From Natronohydrobacter sp. (GTDB taxonomy: Bacteria > Pseudomonadota > Alphaproteobacteria > Rhodobacterales > Rhodobacteraceae), in NCBI GenBank assembly GCA_007116445.1, contig SKIM01000212.1:1-9052 (forward strand): a stretch of DNA of 9,052 bases, written 5' to 3'. Positions 1-5,929 of the stretch are shown one piece after another. How positions within the stretch are numbered: the stretch's first letter is position 1; every line of letters starts with the position of its first letter. Below the pieces are notes generated by a model. That model made no database searches. It was not told the origin of the DNA and was given only the letters and a program-made list of their open reading frames with translations. The translations under genes were made by a program, and so were the position numbers.

Positions 1-302
1 ATGCCCTCGTCGCAGGCCAGCTGCGCGTCCGATGGCAGCATGTCGACCAGATCCCAGGTCACATTGCCCGCTTGCGCCTGTGCGCGCAGACTGGCCAGCG
101 CATTGGCCGATCCATCGTCATTGATGATCGTCACATGCGGGTTCAGTTCCATGAAGGGCTCATGATAGGCGCGCTGCTGGCTGGCGGTATAGGCGCCGCC
201 CCATGACACCACGGTCAGCGAGACCGGATCATTGGCAGCCGCGCTCAGTGCCAAGATGCTGGCAGCGGAACTCAGAGCAACGAGTTTCAGTTTGGTTGAC
301 AT
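1..302 (-). CDS. ABC transporter periplasmic substrate-binding protein (PotD/PotF-like), 3' part cut by window edge
   Basis: The first 100 residues of an extracellular solute-binding protein are visible; the rest lies beyond base 1. The protein opens with MSTKLKLVALSSAASILALS, a typical Sec signal peptide (basic start, hydrophobic core, small residues near residues 20-23), so the mature protein should be periplasmic. The mature start, LTVVSWGGAYTASQQRAYHE, is the usual opening strand of spermidine/putrescine-type binding proteins. The ATG at 300-302 is supported by a full AGGAGG (309-314) with a 6-base spacer. The gene follows the ABC ATPase at 395-1507 on the same strand after about 90 bases, so the two belong to one import operon whose permease genes should lie to the left. 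The substrate cannot be fixed from this fragment; polyamine, or another small amine or carboxylate, is the family range. Confidence 0.85.
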   Translation of the reverse strand, partial: MSTKLKLVALSSAASILALSAAANDPVSLTVVSWGGAYTASQQRAYHEPFMELNPHVTIINDDGSANALASLRAQAQAGNVTWDLVDMLPSDAQLACDEG

Positions 303-325
303 TCATAACCTCCTAGGTTGGATTT

Positions 326-346
326 GACTGCGTCTTTCGCGCAGTC
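326..346 (-). other. Hairpin between ABC ATPase and binding-protein genes
   Basis: GACTGCG (326-332) and CGCAGTC (340-346) form a perfect 7-bp stem with a 7-base loop in the gap between the two ABC genes. No T-run follows on either strand, so it is not a convincing terminator. An intercistronic hairpin upstream of a binding-protein gene often stabilises that mRNA segment and helps raise binding protein above ATPase level; that role is inferred here. The stem ends 12 bases before the AGGAGG of the downstream gene. Confidence 0.4.
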
Positions 347-394
347 TCTCACTTCGGTCCTGCCCCTCAGACAGTCCGCAACGATCGCCGGTTG

Positions 395-1507
395 TCACGC
401 AGGGCAATCAAGTGCTCGGCAGTCATTCGGCAACCAGCCGATCTCGATCACGCTGCCCGGCTTGTGGCGCACCTGATCAGGTGCGTTACGGGTTTTCATG
501 ATGAAATTCTCGTTTCCGGCGACCTTGAGCCGCGTGCGGAAGACATCGCCCATATAGATGAATTCCATCACTTCGGCGCGGATCAGATGCGCCTGCGGAT
601 CAAGCCGCTCCTTGTTGGCTTCGACACGCTCAGGCCGGATCGAAACGCGCGTGCGCTCCCCCGCCTTGGTGACATTCACGGGTTTCGCGTCGATCAGCTC
701 GCCGCCATCCAGCTGCACCACACAGGTCTGGTCCTTGATTTCTTTCACCACACCGTCGAGCGTGTTGTTTTCGCCGATGAACTGGGCCACGAAACTGTTT
801 TTCGGCTCTTCATACAGCACATCGGGCGGGGCGAGCTGCTGGATCCGGCCATCCTGAAACACGGCGACATTATCGGACATGGTCAACGCTTCGGTCTGAT
901 CATGCGTCACATAGACTGTGGTGATGCCCAGATCATGCGCCAGCCGCGTGATTTCAAACTGCATCGTCTCGCGCAACTGCTTGTCGAGCGCGCCGAGCGG
1001 CTCATCCATCAAGACCAGTTCCGGCTCGAAGACCAGCGCGCGGGCCAGTGCGATGCGCTGCTGCTGCCCACCCGAAAGCTGCGCGGGGCGACGATTGATA
1101 AACGCGCCCATCTGCACCATGTCGAGCGCGCGCTTCACTTTCTTCTCGCGATCCGCCTTGCCCAGACCCCGGACTTCCAGCGGAAAGGCCAGGTTCTCGC
1201 CCACTGTCATATGCGGAAAAAGCGCGTAATTCTGGAACACCATCCCGATGCCGCGCTTGTGCGGTGGCACAGTGTTGATCGGCTTGCCGTCAAGCATGAT
1301 CTCGCCGCTGGTGGCCGTTTCAAACCCGGCAAGCATCATCAGGCAGGTGGTTTTGCCAGACCCTGACGGGCCGAGCATGGTCAGGAATTCCCCGCGCGCC
1401 ACGGACAGGTTCAGGTCTTTGACGACCAATGTTTCCCCGTCGTAACTTTTCTGAACACCGTCGAATACGACGAAATCGCCATTGCCCTGTGCTGCGACCA
1501 AAATCAT
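395..1507 (-). CDS. ABC transporter ATP-binding protein, PotA-like (spermidine/putrescine type)
   Basis: This is the cytoplasmic ATPase of an ABC importer, 370 aa, the usual length for the PotA/UgpC class. In order it shows Walker A GPSGSGKT (46-53), Q-loop FQN (91-93), signature LSGGQQQ (144-150), Walker B LVLMDEP with catalytic Glu169, D-loop LGALD (171-175) and the switch His202 in VTHDQTEA. About 120 further residues form a C-terminal TOBE-type region, which includes RVSIRPERVEA. It is intact. The start is uncertain: the ATG at 1505-1507 has GGGGAG directly against it, while a TTG two codons later (1499-1501) has the same GGGGAG at a 6-base spacer. It is followed on the same strand by the substrate-binding protein gene, so it probably energises uptake of that ligand. 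The exact substrate is unknown, so no symbol is given. Confidence 0.93.
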   Translation of the reverse strand: MILVAAQGNGDFVVFDGVQKSYDGETLVVKDLNLSVARGEFLTMLGPSGSGKTTCLMMLAGFETATSGEIMLDGKPINTVPPHKRGIGMVFQNYALFPHMTVGENLAFPLEVRGLGKADREKKVKRALDMVQMGAFINRRPAQLSGGQQQRIALARALVFEPELVLMDEPLGALDKQLRETMQFEITRLAHDLGITTVYVTHDQTEALTMSDNVAVFQDGRIQQLAPPDVLYEEPKNSFVAQFIGENNTLDGVVKEIKDQTCVVQLDGGELIDAKPVNVTKAGERTRVSIRPERVEANKERLDPQAHLIRAEVMEFIYMGDVFRTRLKVAGNENFIMKTRNAPDQVRHKPGSVIEIGWLPNDCRALDCPA

Positions 1508-1734
1508 CTCCCCGAGTCTCGGCGGTCTTCCGCTCTTTAGATTGGATCAAATAAAACCAAGCGACCCGCGCATTGCAAGCTATAAGTCGCAGGAAATAGT
1601 CTCGGGCAAGATTACGACCGTTTTTGCTGCATATGGCCGCTTTTTCGGCACACTCGACCGAATTCCCGACATTTTAAGGAGATTCTCCGCTGCCCGTTTC
1701 GGGCACGGCGCGCTGAATGCGCCTCTTGTCTGGC
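1508..1734. other. Non-coding gap between ABC operon and tRNA-Leu
   Basis: No credible gene is seen in this 227-base gap; the ORFs crossing it run antisense through the tRNA. It holds the candidate ABC promoter, an 11-base palindrome GGAGATTCTCC (1678-1688) and a 6-bp hairpin TGCCCG/CGGGCA with a 3-base loop (1691-1705). The hairpin lies 29 bases past the tRNA 3' end. It could mark the tRNA transcript end, but no T-run follows it. The base composition is more AT-rich than the flanking genes, as expected for a promoter region. Confidence 0.5.
1550..1578 (-). promoter_or_regulatory. Candidate sigma70-type promoter for the ABC operon
   Basis: On the minus strand TTGCAA (1573-1578) and TTTATT (1550-1555) are separated by 17 bases. 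Each hexamer matches 4 of 6 consensus positions. The expected transcript start would be about 35-40 bases upstream of the ATPase gene. A second, weaker pairing (TTGCCC with TTATAG, 18-base spacing) lies a little further upstream. This is pattern evidence only. Confidence 0.3.
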
Positions 1735-1821
1735 TGGTGCGGTCGAGAAGACTCGAACTTCCACGGGAGTTACCCCACAGCGACCTCAACGCTGCGCGTC
1801 TACCAATTCCGCCACGACCGC
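1735..1821 (-). tRNA. tRNA-Leu (anticodon GAG)
   Basis: The minus strand holds a complete 87-nt class II tRNA. The acceptor stem GCGGTCG (1815-1821) pairs with CGACCGC (1739-1745), followed by discriminator A and an encoded CCA (1735-1737). The D arm contains AATTGGTAGA. The anticodon stem CAGCG/CGCTG encloses the loop TTGAGGT, giving anticodon GAG (1785-1787), which reads CTC and CTT leucine codons. A long variable arm (GGGGTAACTCCC core), diagnostic for Leu/Ser/Tyr tRNAs, precedes the T arm with TTCGAGT. Every arm pairs, so the gene looks functional. Its 5' end lies 21 bases beyond the stop codon of the DUF2306 gene on the same strand; it may be cotranscribed or have a promoter within that gene's end. 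Confidence 0.97.
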
Positions 1822-1842
1822 ACGCGCCAGATACGCGCGCTT

Positions 1843-2385
1843 TTAGCGGAGTGATCCACGCTTGAAAAGGGGAAAATTGCGCCCGGTCCGGCTGTCGGCG
1901 CGCGATGGCAGGCGCGGCTGCGCGCGCCACATAATCCCTGCACCCAGCGCGAAGATCAGCGCTGCGGCCGCGAAACCAGGCCAGCCTGTCTCGCTCAGCA
2001 GAACCTGCGACATCCGACGTCCCGGCAACAGGGTGAACAGCCCGGCGATCCCCATCGTCCAGATATGCAGCTGCACCATGCGCCGCCCATGCGCCACGAC
2101 CCGGCCTGCGCGAATGTCGCGCAACCCGAGCCAGAGCATGACGGCGACCAATCCGCTCAGCCCGTGGATCGGCGACAAGGGACCGATCACGCGCAGCTCG
2201 AAAATGCCAAGTGCCGTGAGCGCGGTGAGCGCCATCGCAATGACCCAGCCATAGCCTGCCAGCCGGTGGATCCGGTCCCGACTGCGGCGCAACAGGGCGA
2301 TGGGGCCAAGCACGAAGGCGACACATGCCGCCAGAGTGTGCGCCTGAATGATCGGGGTCGACATGAGGATGGGATCGAGGGTCAT
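1843..2385 (-). CDS. DUF2306-like integral membrane protein
   Basis: A 180-aa hydrophobic protein with about five predicted membrane spans (roughly residues 12-32, 44-63, 73-90, 105-122 and 134-152) and a polar, basic tail. It shows the histidine pattern of the DUF2306 family: H16 in the first span, H40 in RIHRLAGYGWV, H74 in SPIHGLSG, and H99 and H107 in HGRRMVQLH. Conserved membrane histidines suggest heme or metal binding, but the family has no established function. The ATG at 2383-2385 is chosen because AGGA sits about 8 bases upstream and the family begins close to the first span. A longer frame runs on to 2646 but would add a basic stretch antisense to the neighbouring regulator gene. 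The gene is divergent from the LytTR gene (139-base gap), so the two may be co-regulated, and it lies just upstream of tRNA-Leu. Confidence 0.8.
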   Translation of the reverse strand: MTLDPILMSTPIIQAHTLAACVAFVLGPIALLRRSRDRIHRLAGYGWVIAMALTALTALGIFELRVIGPLSPIHGLSGLVAVMLWLGLRDIRAGRVVAHGRRMVQLHIWTMGIAGLFTLLPGRRMSQVLLSETGWPGFAAAALIFALGAGIMWRAQPRLPSRADSRTGRNFPLFKRGSLR

Positions 2386-2427
2386 TTCTTTTGTCCTGTC
2401 ATTTGGTCTGCGCCCGGTGCCGCCGCT

Positions 2428-2456
2428 TTGCGCTACACATGGCCCTGTGCTAAATC
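2428..2456 (+). promoter_or_regulatory. Candidate promoter of the LytTR-lipB operon with embedded dyad
   Basis: TTGCGC (2428-2433) and TAAATC (2451-2456) are separated by exactly 17 bases, which would give a leader of about 60 bases before the GTG at 2525. The spacer holds CACATGGCCCTGTG (2436-2449), a 14-base dyad pairing at 6 of 7 positions, which could be an operator. The site lies in the gap shared with the divergent DUF2306 gene, so a bound regulator could affect both. Assigned by eye only. Confidence 0.3.
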
Positions 2457-2524
2457 GCGCCAGAGCCCTGCCCATCCCTGTGGCCGAACACAAGTCAGGA
2501 TACGCGAGTGACAGGAGAACCGTC

Positions 2525-3304
2525 GTGATCAGCAGGCCCTCGTCATTGGCGATGCGCGAGTTGCGGGCGCATCTGAGTGCGCCCATCGTCCTCGCGACGC
2601 AGGCAGGGATCGCTGTGATTCTGGGAATTTCGGGGCCATTCGGCACGTTCGAGACGTTGGCCCTCGCCTCGCGCCTGCTCTACTGGGCTGGCGTGGTCTT
2701 CGGCACCTATGGGCTGGGCAGCGCGCTGTGCCTGCTCGCGCTTGACCGCTGGCCCGCGCAGCAGGGCGCGGTGTTGCGCCTGATGCGGGATGCCTGCGCG
2801 CTCGGAGCCATGGTGGTGCTATTTCTCTGGATCTGGAACCTGCCGTTTTTCGGCGGTGAGGGCATGTTGGAACATCTCGGCGCACAAAGCCTGCTCGGGG
2901 CCTTTCTTGTGTCGGGTGTCATCGTGGTGCTGCGCGATCTGCGGCCCAAAGCTGGCACTGCGTCGCAAACCCCGCCCTTGCTGGATCGCCTGCCGCTGGA
3001 AAAGCGCGGGGCGCTGGTCGCGCTCTCGGCGACGGATCATTATGTAGAGGTTATCACGCGCGCAGGACGTGAGTTGGTTCTCATGCGTCTGGCCGATGCG
3101 ATCCGCGAGACGCAGCCCATCGACGGGCTGCAGGTGCATCGCTCGCATTGGGTCGCCCGCGCAGAAGTCCAGCGCGTGACCCGACGCGGGGATGGCGCCA
3201 TGCTCGATATGGGTGCAGGCGTGACAATCCCCGTCAGCCGGCGCTATATGCACGCCATCCGCATGGCCGGTTTGCTGGCCGAAAAGAAGGCGCCTGACCG
3301 ATGA
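2525..3304 (+). CDS. Membrane-anchored LytTR-family transcriptional regulator
   Basis: A 259-aa protein with an N-terminal membrane part and a C-terminal LytTR DNA-binding domain. Four hydrophobic spans are seen at about residues 19-37, 51-73, 92-108 and 121-137. The LytTR domain (about 157-250) carries the family hallmarks: LVALSATDHYVEVIT, a basic LQVHRSHWVAR segment and a final VSRRYMHAIR. There is no receiver (REC) domain, so this is a one-component, membrane-sensing type; the signal is unknown. The start is the GTG at 2525-2527, preceded by AGGAG (2513-2517) with a 7-base spacer; a longer frame to 2348 would read through the promoter region and add residues unlike the family. Its TGA overlaps the lipB ATG in an ATGA junction, so lipB translation is probably coupled to it. 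It is divergent from the DUF2306 gene, a plausible target. Confidence 0.88.
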   Translation: MISRPSSLAMRELRAHLSAPIVLATQAGIAVILGISGPFGTFETLALASRLLYWAGVVFGTYGLGSALCLLALDRWPAQQGAVLRLMRDACALGAMVVLFLWIWNLPFFGGEGMLEHLGAQSLLGAFLVSGVIVVLRDLRPKAGTASQTPPLLDRLPLEKRGALVALSATDHYVEVITRAGRELVLMRLADAIRETQPIDGLQVHRSHWVARAEVQRVTRRGDGAMLDMGAGVTIPVSRRYMHAIRMAGLLAEKKAPDR

Positions 3305-3987
3305 CTGTTCCCCATGCCCCCAAGCTTGCTGCGCCGGAATGGCAGATACTGCCGGGCCTGTCAGATTACACGGCAACGCTCGCTGCAATGGAAGCGCGTG
3401 TGGCCGAGATCGCGGCAGGCACGGCCCCTGAAACCATCTGGCTGCTGGAGCATCCGCCGCTCTATACGGCCGGGACCAGTGCCGATCCCGCGGATCTGAC
3501 GGCGCCGGACCGCTTTCCAGTGCATGTGGCCGGGCGCGGTGGTCAATACACCTATCACGGCCCCGGTCAGCGCGTGGTCTATGCGATGCTGGACCTGAAC
3601 AAGCGCGGACGCGATGTGCGCTGTTTCGTGCATCAGATGGAGGCCTGGGTGATCGCGACGCTGGCCGAGTTCGGGGTCACCGGTGCACGGCGGTCAGGTC
3701 GCGTCGGCGTCTGGGTGACGCGCCCGGAAAAACCCGCCCGCCCCGATGGCACCGCCTGCGAGGAAAAAATCGCGGCGATCGGCATCAAATTGCGGCGCTG
3801 GATCAGTTTTCATGGCCTGTCGATCAATGTGGAGCCGGATCTGAGCCATTTCGAGGGTATCATTCCCTGCGGCCTGCACGATTATGGGGTCACATCACTG
3901 GTTGATCTGGGCCTGCCTGTGACAATGGAGGATGTCGATCTGGCACTCCAGCGTCAGTTTGCAACGGTTTTTGACCACGCCCGGTAA
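3301..3987 (+). CDS. lipB: Octanoyltransferase LipB
   Basis: LipB moves the octanoyl group from octanoyl-ACP to lipoyl-domain lysines of 2-oxoacid dehydrogenases and the glycine cleavage H protein, the first step of lipoate attachment in the cytoplasm. The 228-aa protein has the signature GRGGQYTYHGPGQ (78-90), the substrate-pocket segment GRVGVWV (123-129), the catalytic lysine K156 in EEKIAAIG and the catalytic cysteine C190 in IIPCGL. The 34-residue Lys-Cys spacing is the same as in characterised LipB proteins. The segment FHGLSINVEPDLSHF is also typical. The ATG at 3301 lies inside the end of the LytTR gene (ATGA overlap) and has no clear Shine-Dalgarno of its own, which fits translational coupling. 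lipA is not in the window. The gene is intact and of usual length. Confidence 0.97.
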   Translation: MTVPHAPKLAAPEWQILPGLSDYTATLAAMEARVAEIAAGTAPETIWLLEHPPLYTAGTSADPADLTAPDRFPVHVAGRGGQYTYHGPGQRVVYAMLDLNKRGRDVRCFVHQMEAWVIATLAEFGVTGARRSGRVGVWVTRPEKPARPDGTACEEKIAAIGIKLRRWISFHGLSINVEPDLSHFEGIIPCGLHDYGVTSLVDLGLPVTMEDVDLALQRQFATVFDHAR

Positions 3988-4036
3988 GCGCACTGGTTTT
4001 CACCTGCAATCCGGCGCGAACAAGGCGGCAACCCCT

Positions 4037-4050
4037 TTGATCTGAGTCAA
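4037..4050 (+). promoter_or_regulatory. FNR/FnrL-type binding site upstream of ctaD
   Basis: TTGATCTGAGTCAA matches the FnrL consensus TTGA-N6-TCAA exactly and the FNR consensus TTGAT-N4-ATCAA at 9 of 10 defined bases. FNR-family proteins use such sites for oxygen-dependent control. It lies about 190 bases upstream of ctaD, the aerobic terminal oxidase, in the right place to adjust its expression to oxygen. If the promoter at 4079-4107 is real, the site is centred near -70, a spacing compatible with class I activation; repression is also possible. Confidence 0.6.
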
Positions 4051-4078
4051 AAAAACCGGGCGTGCGGCGACTCAAGGA

Positions 4079-4107
4079 TTGCTCTGTCAAAAGACACATT
4101 CTAAAAG
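4079..4107 (+). promoter_or_regulatory. Candidate ctaD promoter
   Basis: TTGCTC (4079-4084) and TAAAAG (4102-4107) are 17 bases apart. Matches to consensus are modest (3/6 and 4/6). The expected start near 4114 would give a leader of about 130 bases holding the dyads at 4170-4218. The 28 bases between the FNR-type site and this promoter would leave room for an upstream-bound regulator. Pattern evidence only. Confidence 0.25.
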
Positions 4108-4169
4108 CATAGTATGCCGTCGAACACCATTGCGCGATCTCGTCGGGGTGTTAGCGGGAAAAACCGTCT

Positions 4170-4218
4170 TTGGCGCAACTTGCGCGGGACGACAAAATCA
4201 TGTTGCGCCAACCGCAAC
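4170..4218 (+). repeat. Nested inverted repeats in the ctaD leader
   Basis: Three exact dyads share the same bases: GCGCAA-C-TTGCGC (4173-4185), GTTGCG/CGCAAC with a 5-base loop (4202-4218), and TTGGCGCAAC (4170-4179) with its exact reverse complement GTTGCGCCAA (4202-4211). The long-range pairing would exclude the two local ones, so the RNA has two mutually exclusive folds just upstream of the ctaD ribosome site (4232-4236). At DNA level the same bases give repeated TTGCGC cores, with another in ATTGCGCGAT (4129-4138), and could be a protein-binding cluster. Confidence 0.6.
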
Positions 4219-4242
4219 GGGAACCGGGAACTGGAGTAGCCA

Positions 4243-5910
4243 ATGGCAGACGCAGCCACCCATGATCACGGGCACGAGGACACGCGGTCCTTCTTCACCC
4301 GCTGGTTCATGTCCACGAACCACAAGGATATCGGGATCCTTTACCTTTTCACGGCGGGTATCGTCGGCTTCATCGCAGTGGCCTTTTCGGTCTATATGCG
4401 ACTGGAGCTGATGGAACCGGGCGTTCAATACATGTGCATGGAAGGCGCGAGCCTGCGCGCACAGGAAGAGTGCACGCCCAACGGCCATATCTGGAACGTG
4501 CTGGTCACGGCCCACGGCATCCTGATGATGTTCTTCGTGCTGATCCCGGCACTGTTCGGTGGTTTCGGCAATTACTTCATGCCGCTGCATATCGGTGCGC
4601 CGGACATGGCGTTTCCGCGTCTCAACAACCTCAGCTACTGGCTGTTCGTCGCAGGTTCGGCGCTGGCCGTGGCCTCGGTTCTGGCGCCGGGGGGCAATGG
4701 ACAAATGGGCTCGGGCGTGGGCTGGGTGCTCTACCCGCCGCTATCGACACGCGAAGCCGGCTTCTCGCTCGATCTTGCGATCTTCGCGGTGCATGTATCC
4801 GGCGCGTCGTCGATCCTCGGTGCGATCAATATCATCACCACCTTCCTGAACATGCGCGCGCCCGGCATGACGCTCTTCAAGGTGCCGCTCTTTGCGTGGT
4901 CGGTCTTCATCACGGCGTGGATGATCCTTCTGGCGCTGCCGGTTCTGGCCGGTGCGATCACCATGCTGCTGACCGACCGCAACTTCGGGACAACCTTCTT
5001 TGATCCCGCCGGTGGGGGCGACCCGGTGCTCTATCAGCATATCCTGTGGTTCTTTGGCCACCCGGAAGTGTATATCATCATTCTGCCCGGCTTCGGTATC
5101 ATCAGCCACATCATCGCGACCTTCTCGCGCAAGCCGGTCTTTGGGTATCTGCCGATGGTCTGGGCGATGATCGCGATTGCAGCACTGGGCTTCATTGTCT
5201 GGGCGCATCACATGTACACAGTTGGCATGTCACTGACCCAGCAGACCTATTTCATGCTCGCCACCATGACGATCGCAGTGCCGACAGGCATCAAGATCTT
5301 CAGCTGGATCGCGACAATGTGGAAAGGCTCCGTCAGCTTCGAGACACCGATGCTCTGGGCCTTCGGCTTCCTGTTCCTGTTCACTGTGGGCGGCGTGACC
5401 GGCATCGTGCTCAGCCAGGCGCCCATCGACCGGATCTATCATGACACCTACTATGTGGTGGCGCATTTCCATTATGTGATGTCTCTCGGGGCTGTCTTCG
5501 CACTATTTGCCGGCATCTACTACTGGATGGGCAAGATGTCGGGGCGTCAGTACCCGGAATGGGCCGGCAAGCTGCATTTCTGGATGATGTTCATAGGTGC
5601 GAATATCACCTTCTTCCCGCAGCATTTCCTGGGCCGTCAGGGCATGCCACGGCGCTACATCGACTACCCGGAAGCCTATGCGCTCTGGAACTATATCAGC
5701 TCGATCGGCGCGTTTATCAGCTTTGCGTCCTTCCTGTTCTTCATCGGGATCGTCTTCTACACGCTGCGCTATGGCGCGCGGGTGACCGAGAAGAACTACT
5801 GGAACGAGCATGCTGATACATTGGAATGGACCCTGCCCTCGCCGCCGCCCGAGCATACGTTCGAGCAGCTGCCCAAGCGCGAGGACTGGGACAAGCAGCC
5901 TGCGCACTGA
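4243..5910 (+). CDS. ctaD: Cytochrome c oxidase subunit I (aa3 type)
   Basis: This is the catalytic subunit of the aerobic terminal oxidase, reducing O2 to water and pumping protons across the inner membrane. The 555-aa protein carries every key residue at a constant offset of 11 from the Rhodobacter sphaeroides enzyme: heme a ligands H91 and H410, heme a3 ligand H408, CuB ligands H273, H322 and H323, and the Tyr277 cross-linked to H273. The D channel (N110, D121, N128, E275) and K channel (K351) are complete, so it is a type A1 proton pump. C65 and C77 match the periplasmic disulfide of the family. A TGGAG (4232-4236) with a 6-base spacer supports the ATG. Subunits II and III and the heme A genes are absent here; a detached ctaD is usual in Rhodobacter and Paracoccus. 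The DUF2244 gene follows after 19 bases. Confidence 0.99.
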   Translation: MADAATHDHGHEDTRSFFTRWFMSTNHKDIGILYLFTAGIVGFIAVAFSVYMRLELMEPGVQYMCMEGASLRAQEECTPNGHIWNVLVTAHGILMMFFVLIPALFGGFGNYFMPLHIGAPDMAFPRLNNLSYWLFVAGSALAVASVLAPGGNGQMGSGVGWVLYPPLSTREAGFSLDLAIFAVHVSGASSILGAINIITTFLNMRAPGMTLFKVPLFAWSVFITAWMILLALPVLAGAITMLLTDRNFGTTFFDPAGGGDPVLYQHILWFFGHPEVYIIILPGFGIISHIIATFSRKPVFGYLPMVWAMIAIAALGFIVWAHHMYTVGMSLTQQTYFMLATMTIAVPTGIKIFSWIATMWKGSVSFETPMLWAFGFLFLFTVGGVTGIVLSQAPIDRIYHDTYYVVAHFHYVMSLGAVFALFAGIYYWMGKMSGRQYPEWAGKLHFWMMFIGANITFFPQHFLGRQGMPRRYIDYPEAYALWNYISSIGAFISFASFLFFIGIVFYTLRYGARVTEKNYWNEHADTLEWTLPSPPPEHTFEQLPKREDWDKQPAH

Positions 5911-5929
5911 CATGAGACTGGCATAAACC

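Noticed and set aside
392..1366. A 324-aa plus-strand open frame opposite the ABC ATPase
   Set aside because: The minus strand carries an intact ATPase with every motif in order; the plus-strand frame is its antisense shadow and shows no recognisable domain.
1691..1705. Hairpin past the tRNA as an intrinsic terminator
   Set aside because: The 6-bp stem has no T-run after it on the minus strand, so it is listed only as part of the gap.
1735..1821. tRNA gene as an attachment site for a mobile element
   Set aside because: No integrase, no repeated tRNA 3' end and no change of gene type on either side were seen.
1482..1865. Plus-strand open frame across the gap and the tRNA
   Set aside because: It runs antisense through a complete tRNA-Leu and has no recognisable protein features.
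2348..2524. Longer N-terminus for the LytTR regulator
   Set aside because: It would begin within the divergent gene and cross the likely promoter; the GTG at 2525 has a well-spaced AGGAG.
2386..2646. Longer N-terminus for the DUF2306 protein
   Set aside because: The extension would be a basic, non-hydrophobic stretch antisense to the LytTR gene; the internal ATG at 2385 has an AGGA and fits the family start.
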